Source: Zonotrichia leucophrys gambelii
Taxonomy: Eukaryota; Chordata; Aves; Passeriformes; Passerellidae
DNA: 64,000 nt
Reading direction: 5' to 3'
Assembly: GCF_028769735.1 (NCBI RefSeq)
Contig: NC_088178.1
Span: 25,689,357-25,753,356, forward strand
Below the pieces are notes generated by a model. The model was not told where the DNA came from, searched no databases, and saw only the letters and a list, made by a program, of their open reading frames with translations. A program made the translations under genes and the position numbers. The first letter of the stretch is position 1. The number at the start of each line of letters is the position of its first letter. This document shows positions 49,608-59,265 of this stretch, one piece after another.

Positions 49608-50709
49608 CATGCACTTGTTTGGTTTTTCTCCAGAGTGAACCCTCATATGAATCAGCAGTTTGTAACGAGCATTGAAGGGTTTATAGCGGCGGACACAGCC
49701 TGCCCAGAAGCAAGTGAAGTCCTCTCCTTTCCTCTGGTCAATGTGAGTCTTTTCTATGTGTCTGACCAGTTCGTCTTGTTGGTCGTACGTGGCACTGCAG
49801 TCAATCCACTGACACACCTGCTTGCCACTGCCGAGCTCCTGCTCGTCGCCGTCGCTGGGCTGCAGGGACTTGGGAGACACGGAGGTGCTGAGCTGGGGCA
49901 GCGTGCCGGGGCTCTGGCCGAGCTGCTGGTGGAGGTGGTACGGGGGAGGCAGCCCCTGGTGATGGCGGAAAAGATCCGCAGTGGAGGAATAATCGTCAGC
50001 CGGTTCTTGCTTTAAGAAACTCACCTTCTGCGTGCCGTGCGAGGAGTTCTGGGGAGGAAGGCTCGTGCCATTCATCATAAGGCTGAGGCTGCCATTCTCC
50101 TCGACTTGCTGCATTTGTATCTGCTCACAGTCACCTCTGTCACACTCAGTGGAAAGAGGTACAAGACATGCTGGAGGGGAGGGAATACTGCAAGGGTTTC
50201 CAGGCTGAGAGCAAGACTGGGGCTGAGAGGATTTTTGAGCACTGTGATGACTGATCTCCACAGGATGAGAGGAAATGCCAGCTGAGTTAGCTCGCAGTCC
50301 ATTCACACAGGTGACCAGTGACGTCTGCGACGTGCGGATGATCGCTGTAATATCGATTCCTTCGGCTGAAGACGGCACAACAGAGATGCATCTCTTCTTC
50401 AGGTTGCTTGTCTGTAGCCTGGCCGAGTGCTGAGGGGTGCCAAGTGACAAAGGACCCAGGGAGGAGCTGTGTTCATTATTAAACAAGTAGGATGAAAGTG
50501 AATTTGTAAAGCTATTGTTCATTAGGTCTAGTTCAGGATGCAGACTACTGGAGGCTCTCAGCTCCATCCCCTCTGTAATCCTCCTATGTGGGGAAGCCTC
50601 AGACAGAACCTTATAATCACTGGGGCATTCTTGTTTAATGTGCTGAGCCGGGTGACTTCCATTCAGGCATGGAGCAGCAGAATCTACTGAGTCTTGAAAC
50701 CTGGGTGAC
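49608..50709 (-). CDS. GLIS1: GLIS1 internal coding exon: N-terminal regulatory region plus zinc fingers 1-2 (partial gene)
   Basis: GLIS1 is a nuclear GLI-similar C2H2 zinc-finger transcription factor that binds GLI-type DNA sites. Bounds are set by an acceptor (TGTATTGCAG, AG at 50711-50710) and a strong donor (ATG|GTAAGT at 49607). The exon reads open for 367 codons after one base that completes a split Arg codon. Finger 1 (49743-49814) has C-x4-C-x12-H-x4-H, starting CQWIDC. Finger 2 (49635-49712) has C-x4-C-x15-H-x3-H within CFWAGCVRRYKPFNARYK, followed by the linker HSGEKPNKCM. The exon stops just after the first Cys of finger 3, so fingers 3-5 lie elsewhere. N-terminal landmarks are IIRTSQTSLVTCVNGLR, FLKQEPADD and GLPPPYHL, which as I recall match GLIS1 rather than GLIS3 (finger 2 has AGCVRRY, not the GLIS3-like AGCPRRY). 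Two psi-K-x-E SUMO-type motifs (IKQE at codons 24-27; LKQE near 50010) and a PPPY motif (49938-49949) are visible. The first internal Met is codon 48 (50567), but the frame is open upstream, so this is an internal exon and not necessarily a start. The acceptor's polypyrimidine tract is weak. Confidence 0.95.
49635..49712 (-). other. GLIS1: GLIS1 zinc finger 2
   Basis: A C2H2 finger with the long x15 spacing between second Cys and first His that characterises finger 2 of GLI, ZIC and GLIS proteins. The signature is CFWAGC, then YKPFNARYKLLIHMRVH. It is joined by SGEKPNK to finger 3, which is split by the intron after its first Cys-Met. Confidence 0.95.
49660..50070. other. CpG-dense block in the zinc-finger exon
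   Basis: I count about 23 CpGs in about 400 bp covering the Pro/Gln/His-rich segment and the start of the fingers. Outside the exon the CpG density falls abruptly. It may be an exonic CpG island or GC-biased coding sequence. Confidence 0.7.
49743..49814 (-). other. GLIS1: GLIS1 zinc finger 1
   Basis: A C2H2 finger within the large exon. The zinc ligands are Cys codons at 49814-49812 and five codons on (CQWIDC), then two His residues in RHIEKTHI. In GLI/GLIS proteins finger 1 packs against finger 2 and contributes little direct DNA contact. The WIDC and ELVRHIEK signatures are typical of this family. Confidence 0.95.
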
Positions 50710-50730
50710 CTGCAATACAGTTTTCATTAA
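50710..50730 (-). promoter_or_regulatory. GLIS1: 3' splice site (acceptor) of zinc finger 1-2 exon
   Basis: The minus strand reads AATGAAAACTGTATTGCAG before the exon. The AG is canonical, but the pyrimidine tract is short and broken by purines. It is a weaker acceptor than the one at 56804. Confidence 0.8.
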
Positions 50731-53700
50731 GCACCACTAACCACCACAGGGTTTATGATTTTTGTACAAGACATAACACTTGTTAAACCCTGCAGAATGG
50801 AAGCACTTGCTCTCTGCTGATGTTGCCTGTCTAATGCAGCAATTACACCAAAAAAATCTGCAATGCTTCCTCTCCAACCTGTGTAAAGACAGCATCACTT
50901 TACATAGGATTAATCTGACACACTGGGTAACACATGGAACAGAGAATCTTCACTGCTACAGGCAGCTCATCAATCACGATTGAGACTTTCAATGCATAAT
51001 AGATTGGGCAAAACAATAGCTGAGAATGAAGTTTGAGAACTTTGGGCATTTCTGAATTATTAAAATACTGTCATTTTCCTCAGAGCACACTGGGGAAATG
51101 CCTTGGCATTTTTGTTGACACAAAAAAGGCTAGCTGAGCTTTGCTTACATGTTAGAGACATGCTTTCCTTTGCTAACTTAAAAAAGGAGCCAGATCACTG
51201 AGGAAAAAAGGAATACAGCAGAAGAATTGCTTGCTTTCAACCAGCATTCCAAAATCAATGAGAGATCTGCTGAGCATTTACTTCCACAGAATAAAAAGTT
51301 CACAGCCAGTAAATTTAAAATGGCAGCCTATGTACTCCCATCTCCATTTTTCATAATAAAGAGTGCATGGGATTGTAAATCACAGTTCTGTTTTGCAGAA
51401 GTGATTTTTCATCATTTTTCATGTGTGTTGAATCCATTCATTGAGGAAGCAGATCCTTGAGGAACTCCACAAAAGACTTTTCAGAAAAGCACTGCATTAA
51501 GAAACATTTCCTCCTAACATTTTCTTCCAAGCAGTTAGCAACTGGTTTATGGCTTAAAATAAAACATTTTATCTCAGCTATAAACATTTACTGTGGATGA
51601 TCCAACTGTGTGCTTTTTCTTAGGAGCAGAGGGTGTTCCTTACATATCCCCAAAGCATGGGAGGGTTTAACCTATGGCTTCATCATGCCAGACCAAGGAG
51701 AGGAAACAGTACATCTGTGTGCAGGAAAGCTGTACCTGAGCTAATAAACCCTCCAGAGGAGTGCCCCGTGGCTCTTTAGCTGACATGTTCCACTTAAATG
51801 AATTTTATGCTTTTATGATGCTAGCACCACAAAAGCTGAAGAAAACCCAGCCATTTGGCAGCTTGTGTGTGACACCACAGCTAAGACAGGTCTGACACAT
51901 TTTAAAGCATGAAACACATGTACTTAAAAGTATTTTGGACATTTATACACTCAACTATGAATCTGCTGAATAAATTGCATTTATTTTACACTTTAGATTA
52001 TTTTATCACTATTATTTCCATTAATCCATCACTAATATTACGAGGGGAAACTGGGATAACTTATAAAATTTCCTTGGTAATAGCCCTCAAAAGAACAAAA
52101 AGGGATGGAAAAAATAACAACAATCAAAAGCTCCAAAAATACTTCCTTCCCATGAAATTAAGGTTGTCAAAAGGTGGTACCTGTCTGAGGCATACAGCTG
52201 GGAATACTGCATTCACTACTGACAGGTTTTTAAGCTCCAATATGGCTTAATATAAAAAAACCCTTTAAAATCACGAGAGATGTTAAATTCTCCACCATTC
52301 ACTGATAGAGAACAATCAGATAATTTGTTTTCCACCAGAAAGTTTAAAACAGTATATTAAAAATTTTTAGAGGTTTCCATAAACCATTGTTTGTAATTTC
52401 TCCCTTTAGGTTTGCACAGTTGGTCTCTGGACAAACGTAAAGCACCTGTTTCTGCAGATGGCAAATTTATATTTTCAAAAACCAAACCAAACAGCATTCA
52501 TACGTTATTTTTTAACATTTACAGAACCATATGTCTGTAAAATACGTGGCATAAGTATACTTTTATTGCATATGTTTGGGAAACCCTGCTCCGTTTGCTC
52601 AGTGAAAGATTGGTGTTTTAAACTCATTCTGAGAAAGGCTTTACAGCATGCCATGCCAGGCACAGCACTTCCTATTACTTGGTTTCTGCTGTACAAAAAC
52701 TCTCCTAAATAATTCAGTTTGTATCACAGTTTAGTGGTCCCAAAGCCTCAGGCTAAAGTAAACTCAACACATTTCCTACATCATATAAAGCTAACCCAAG
52801 CCTTACATTTCAGCCTGTGATAATTGGTGTTGTATTATTAAGCTTTATGTAAAGCTCCCATCTTGCCAGAAATCCATGAGAGAAGTTTGGTTTTTGATTA
52901 AGCTGCAGTCAGTGCAGAGCACCTGCAGGATGGACACAAACACCCCTGTCCTGAGAAACACTAGGTTTCCAGAATCCTCAGGAACAGTGACCTTTCCAGA
53001 AGAGGATCTTACTCAGTCGAGACTGTATTGATATGAGGTTGGAGTACAGATTCTGTGACACACAGGAGAGAGTTCTGAATCACAGGGCAAGCTGGAATGC
53101 CTTTCTTCAAAAGCAAAGGAGATGAGGGCACTAAAGTCATTCTTTCCACTGCCACAGATGAGTCTTATCCATTCTCTGCCTACAAAATGATAAGCACAGG
53201 CTGCTTGTGCAGATCAGAACCACGTCCCCTCCAGGATCTGCATTTTTTTCTGTAGCACTGTAATTTACATACATTATACATCTCATATTATTTAACTCTG
53301 CTGGGAGAAATCTGACATTTCTTCAATTTCCTGGTGTTTGAGTGTTGGGGTACCTGATGTCAAGGTGAATTAATACAAAGTTCCTGTACTCCTGGCAGAA
53401 TTTTGCCATCACTATTCAAGGGAAAGCCCTGCTCATTTCTCCCTGTCCTGAGGGGTTTGAAGGGAGAAGGGGCACAGAAACAAAACCAATGCAGGAGTGA
53501 CACAGGTGTCTGGCAGCCAGCTTGCAGGGGGGCTCCCATTATACCCACTGACTCTTTGTGCCCCAGAATCTTTCTCTTACAGCCATGGAGCAGATTCCAG
53601 GCCTGGTACCCACAGGCCGTGCTAGCTGTAAGGATTTCACAATCTCTGGACAAATACAGATATAAATGCATATGAAATAAACAGGTAAGATGAGAGGGAG

Positions 53701-56547
53701 AGAGGAGAGCAGGGCAGTGCAAGGAGCACCATGGACACACAGATCAGCATGGGCAGCTCTGCAGGGGCTTCCAGATAAGCAATCCTGGAAAGACAGTGGG
53801 GTCAGCAGAAGAATACACCCACAAACCTCCCTTCAGAGAGAGCATCCACGCACCAGGGAGGGACAGTCTGAGGGAACAGAACTGCCTCTTAAGCTCATGA
53901 AAGCTGAGTGTGAGGCCTTTGAAGAGTAACAGCAGCCTCTCAGAGGATACTGAGGCAGTGTTTCCTAAGAGACTCCCTTACGTGGTAATTGGAGCCAGAG
54001 CACGAGGCCAGTAGCACCATGCCAGAAGCGCTGCAGTTCCCAACTGCCCTCAGAGGAAAAGATGACTGTATCTGAAATCTCCGGATTATTTACAAAACAT
54101 ACATGCCTTCCACTGCCACTGGAAATGTGCACCCGGTGATAACTGACAGTTTTAAGGAGCTGGAGGGGATTGTTGTGCTGCACATCCAGGGACCCTGTGC
54201 AACACTATCCGAGTGCTCTGATGCCTTCCCTGGGTTTTACACACTGAGCGCAGTGTGGGCGGGTTTGCCGGAGCTGATAATGGATTATTTGACAAAAGGC
54301 CAACGTTAGCTGTGTGCTGCCTCCAGTTGTGGTGAGGAAGGTATTGGGACTTTTCCAGTCCCACACACACGTTGCATTCACAGATAGAATGTAGCAGCAA
54401 TTATGCTGCACAGCTCAGAAGTTATTAACTGATGGGGAAAAGGGGCCAGGAAGAAGAGGGATCATGATTTTTGGACTAAGGCAGTCATCCCTAGAATACA
54501 GTTTCCAAAGGAAAACAATTTCAGGGAGAAGCTGAAGGAGATAACAAGCCTCAGTGCATTGAAGTGATAAAAGGACAAAGACAATCAAAACTGCAAACTC
54601 TAAAATAAGATTTTTGATTGCTAGGGGAAGTGCTCCCTGGTTTGTTTGGCTTTTCCTTAGATGTTCCATAACCTAGAAATGCAAAGTGGTTCAAAGTTCT
54701 ACCCAGAGATATTGTTTGAATTTATGTCTCCCTTTATCTCTGTGCTGATCATTAGAGCTGGCCAGAACAAGCAAAGAGAGTTTGTCCTGATGTCCATGTG
54801 CTCCAACATCTGACAACTGCAGCCCCACCTCTCTCATCCATTTTCTGATGAAGGCTGAGATCTGGGGAGGCACAGAGCACCCTTGGCTCCCACTGACTTC
54901 ACTCCTCTGCTGGGCATCACTCCCAGCTCAGGCACTTCTGAGTCACTCATTCTCCTCTTTTCAGTTCTTCAGGGAAGGACCTTCTTTCCTCTTGCTTGTC
55001 CATAATCTTCAACATCCAAACAACATGAAAAGAAATGGTCTGAAATGCTGTCCACCTTCTCTCAAACACCAAGGTTTTGGCTCTTTGCCATGTGTCTCAT
55101 GAAAAGCACTGTGTTATAAGGAGACTCTGTGTCTGTGAGGACCACAGAGCAGAGCTGGGCACTGGCTTCATCTTGCAAATCCCATGAACACAAATGCACT
55201 GCTAGCCAGGTGGACATACAAGCAGAGCATGACCACTGGGATACAAAACAACCTGTAATGTCCTTCAGGATATTTTCCAAACACTTCCAAACTGAGAGGC
55301 AGCAGAGTCTTAAGGCTTTAGACCATGCCACAAAGCAGAGGGAGGGAATCAGGCCTACCACCTGCTACTTTCTCATGTTATGCAGTCAACAATCCTTTAT
55401 GTTGTTCTGGGAATTCTCTTCCAAATGGAGGCTGGAAGGGGTTCATATTTCTGAGGATGGGTACTGTGATGCTAGGTATGAAGGTATCTGTCATTTCCTC
55501 ATTATAAAATTTACAAAAAGGTTCAAAAAGATCTAAGCAAAGTATTCTCTTCCTCCTTTTGTTTGCTCCTGCCTTAATTATCTTTGTTTCATAATTGTCC
55601 TCACTGACAGAATGAAAAAAAAAAAAAGGTTGATAACTGCCAGTCCCACAGTGAGCCATAAAGAAACCAGGAGGGAGAAGATTTATATCCAGCTGCAAAG
55701 GCATCTACAAATCCATGTGGCAATAGTGGATTATTTTGTTGTGGCATGGATATTATTTATCCTTTTCAAACAAACAAGCAAACAAACATGAAAAAAAGCC
55801 TTTCCACTTGCTTGCCACATTACCGTGTCTCTTTCTCCTGAAAACACAGATGTTCTTAACCCACCAGTAAATTGAAAAGGGGAAACAAGGCATGAATATG
55901 TATAATAAAATCAGGAACAGTCAGATTTTCAAGACCAAGCTGTAGGCCATGTTTCCCCTTGCTGTGAATATGGAAATTTCAGAGCCTGATAGGTCCATCC
56001 ACAGAGTGCCAAGTATTCCAAGTACCTAAGATGAAGGCTACAACTTTATTGAGGCTTCTCTTTTCTACAGCTCTTCAAAAAGGTCAAGATTATTCCTATT
56101 ATATACACTGCCAAAAAGCAGCATAATTAAAATAGATGGATAGATTTTAATTTGTAGCAGGTTTCTATTCACAATGGATGTCTGTTTGGGGTACTTGTTT
56201 AAAATCTGGTAATGTTAAATTTGTAACAACAACAAAAAATAATGGAGTTCTGTGTTTTCATATAATTAATTTATAGCAAATGTTTAAATAGAGATTCTGT
56301 TCATAGCATATCCAACTACAGTGTATATATCAAAACCAGAGACCAAATTTTCACATTATGGCCTTAAAAGCAAAACCCAAGGATGTGGCTGTATGGGAAC
56401 TCTGCAAATACTCCATTAAGGGAAATGCTGTAGAAATAGAAGCGGCACTGGCTTCCTGTAGGTTTGATGGTGGGCTGCCAAATCACCGTGTGGGGGACAC
56501 TGGGCTGGGTGTAAGTGCCATCCCTGCCTTCCAGGCTGTAATTTGGG

Positions 56548-56745
56548 GACACCGCGGCGCTGGGATGGAGCCAAAGGCACGAGGTGGTGACACCGGAGCG
56601 GTACCTGAGATCCGAGTGCGCCAGGTTGAGCTGGCCCACGTGCAGCAGCCGCTCCCGGGACAGCGCGTGGTCCCGCACCAGGGAGTTCCCCGCGTGCAGG
56701 AACAGACCCTGCCTGCACACGGGCACCGAGCCACTCGCCACCTCC
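56548..56745. other. CpG-dense block over the N-terminal exon
   Basis: I count about 19 CpG dinucleotides in roughly 190 bp, while the flanking introns have almost none. The block spans most of the 56605-56803 exon and continues about 55 bp into the downstream intron. It behaves like a small orphan CpG island. Whether it marks an alternative promoter or only reflects exon composition is not decidable here. Confidence 0.75.
56599..56604 (-). promoter_or_regulatory. GLIS1: 5' splice site (donor) of N-terminal exon
   Basis: The minus strand reads CAG|GTACCG. The resulting phase (two bases of an AGx codon) matches the incoming phase of the next exon at 50709, which is independent support for both boundaries. 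Confidence 0.82.
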
Positions 56746-56803
56746 ATGTCCATCATGCTCTTCTTCTCAGAGATCAAACTGCAGTGACTGTAGCCACCGT
56801 TCA
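56605..56803 (-). CDS. GLIS1: GLIS1 upstream coding exon (N-terminal part of long isoform)
   Basis: A 199-nt exon is bounded by a strong acceptor (TTATTTTTTTGACAG, AG at 56805-56804) and a consensus donor (CTCAG|GTACCG, GT at 56604-56603). It enters with two bases of a split codon and leaves after two bases (AG), giving AG|G = Arg with the next exon at 50709, so the two join in frame. It encodes about 66 residues beginning (x)NGGYSHCSLISEKKS, then CRQGLFLHAGNSLVRDH and HVGQLNLAHSDLR. There is no zinc finger. Its assignment to the GLIS1 N-terminus rests on matching splice phase, strand and position, plus recalled resemblance to the long mammalian GLIS1 N-terminus, which I hold with less certainty than the zinc-finger match. 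The exon is embedded in a CpG-dense block. The preceding exon must end one base into a codon; none is visible up to 64000. Confidence 0.82.
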
Positions 56804-56820
56804 CTGTCAAAAAAATAAGC
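56804..56820 (-). promoter_or_regulatory. GLIS1: 3' splice site (acceptor) of N-terminal exon
   Basis: The minus strand reads GCTTATTTTTTTGACAG immediately before the exon: a T-rich tract then AG. This fixes the 5' exon boundary at 56803 and gives entry one base into a codon. Confidence 0.82.
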
Positions 56821-59250
56821 AAAAAAGAGATAAGGCTTTGACTAAGAACTCTCTACACTGACAACTTTGTAAACTCATTTTGGATTGGCTTGCAAAATTC
56901 TTGGTTTTATAACAAGGCAGTGGCAATGAAAGGTTTCACAAGGAAACAAAAATTAATTGCCAAGGAATTTGGATGTGGGGTTGTTTATTTCTCATTGTAC
57001 AGAAATGAAGCATCTTCTGGCCCACACAGTCAGTTGTATTCAGTGGGTTTAGACTGAGGTGTTTAAGATCACTTTGGATGCCTTTCAGCTTATAGTGGGT
57101 CTTTCTAACTATCAGCTCTGCCCTACTTGTAACCATGACATAAATTATCACTATATCCTCTGGAGTCTACAGCTCCATCAGGCTTTATTCCATTCCTCTT
57201 CTGGCTTTATCGCACCATAATTTAACTCACTTCAGGGTCAATACCTACCTTAGCAGGACTGTTAACTGGGGTAGATGAATCACATTTGAAGGGTATCTAA
57301 ATACCCTGCTGAACACTGTGAATAAGTTTTTAAAGGCCACACCACCAAGGGAAGATGGTAAATCAATCATATTACAATACCCAATTCACAATTCCTCTTT
57401 CCAACAGCAGAATTACCTGGAATACAGTCAAGATGTATCTTCCCTCCAAAATACTGTAGATCCTTTTTTAAGTGTTTAAGATTTATACTGGACTTGTAAT
57501 AAAACACTTTCTTTCATTCCCCAAATGACACAAGTCTGAAATTCATTAGGGCTTTCTAAATATGTACTTTACCAATTTTATCATGTTATCAAAACACAGA
57601 AACTTGAAGCTTCCACCAAAGCTCAGCAATACCAACTGCAGCACACACTGATACCTGTTTGTGTGAAGACAGAGATTTCCTGGAATAACATGAACACTAT
57701 CCCTGTGCTGTCAAAAATAATTATCTTCTCTTGTAGCTGTCAAATCAAAGAACACATTTGCTCCCTGCAAAGGACCAGAACACTTATGCTAAATCCATGA
57801 AATTCTGTGTTTCAGCCAATCCATTTGCCTTCACAAAGCACCTTACAGATTAATTAGTAAGAGCTAAAAATTTCTTGCACAACAGTGCCCTGAGTGCAGT
57901 TGCACTTGCACCAAGGCCTCTGAAATGTGCTCACCACATGTGAGCTGGAACAACGATGGACAAGAACAACACCAGCAGCTCATGGGTTTTTTCCCCCAAA
58001 GCAACTAAAAACTGAGCAGTGAGATTATCTCCAAACACAGACAACCCAAGTGTTCAAGTGTCCAAAGCACATGTGAAAGCGAATTCATTACCTCTGAAAA
58101 AAAGGGAAAAAATCCACTTTACACCACTTTAACTGAGAACAGAATCTGGCCCTTTGACAACTGGCTGTTCTATACAATATTAATATCACTGGCTGGCACA
58201 CATAAGATTTAAGCACTTTCCATGTCTGGAACCAGATCTCTTCTTTCACTGGTATCGAGGGGCCTTTAACCTACATTCTGTAACTTACCAGTAACAGATG
58301 AAAAGAGCACACACTCCCTTGCCTTCGACCAGAGGGTTCACCCTGCTTGCACTATACCATAGCCATTCCATAAATCCATATAAAAAACTAATCCTAATTT
58401 ACAGAGAGTAAATCTAATAAAAGCAGAATGGTTTCCAGAAGGATCTCATGGAAGTGGAATCCATCAAGGTAACTTTTGTCTTTTTGTGTCCTGCAGTTTT
58501 GATTTATATCTTCACATTTAAGTGTTCACAAGGGAACGGAAGGAGTTGATACAGTAGTGTGCAAAGGCTGCAATCAGGCAATTCCTTCCATATGAGTAAT
58601 CAAGTTAGTTCAATTCTGGGTATCTTGCTTCTTTTATTTTGGGGTAACTGACTTTGGGGGAGTTTTTTCTTGATTTATGCCAGATTAAGTCATGTGACAA
58701 TTGCTCCCATTGCCTGTGATGAGGCTGCACACAGGGAAGGACAGCTCACACTGGTCAGGACCTGTAGGGTCAGCCCTACATTTCTTGTTAGGGGTAAATT
58801 CTCCAAGAACAAAACGGAGCATTTCCTTACACAAAGCCAAACCTGTCTGTCCAACAATGAGATCAACATTTCAAACACCCCTACTAAAGGGCAATAACTC
58901 TTTTTCTTCCCTAGGGAACACCTTGTTTACCATTCAGGACAGCTTCACCCTTACTGACAAAATCAGCTATTAAGGCTAAGAAGATAAGAGCAAGAAAACT
59001 TACCAAAAGAGTAATTATTCAACAATAAACGCATGCTGCAGTGCTTTGGAGTTTACCTAATTAAGACCAATGAACAAATAACTGAAAGATGTCTAATTGA
59101 AATGACTCACATTCGAAATAGAGACAGATTTGAAATATTTGCCTAACATACTAGATATCCCCAGAGGGTTGTGGGTTTTGCGGCAAAGACCAAACTAGGT
59201 CATTTGCCTTTTTTTTTCTTACTGCTTATTCTCTTTAATTACTTCTTGTT

Positions 59251-59265
59251 AAAAAAAAAAAAAAA
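59251..59265. repeat. 15-A homopolymer
   Basis: An uninterrupted A run in intronic DNA. No retrocopy was recognised upstream of it on the plus strand. Confidence 0.88.

Larger units (their letters stand above)
50710..56604 (-). other. GLIS1: GLIS1 intron between the N-terminal exon and the two-finger exon
   Basis: A 5895-bp intron with GT at its 5' end (56604-56603) and AG at its 3' end (50711-50710). The phase is the same on both sides, so no exon is required inside it. I see a 13-A homopolymer near 55616 and the edge of a CpG-dense block at 56548-56604, but no coding exon or transposon. Confidence 0.8.

Noticed and set aside
49608..50709. Assignment of the zinc-finger exon to GLIS3
   Set aside because: Finger 2 reads AGCVRRY and the N-terminus has SQTSLVTCVNGLR and FLKQEPAD, which fit GLIS1 as I recall; GLIS3 differs at these places.
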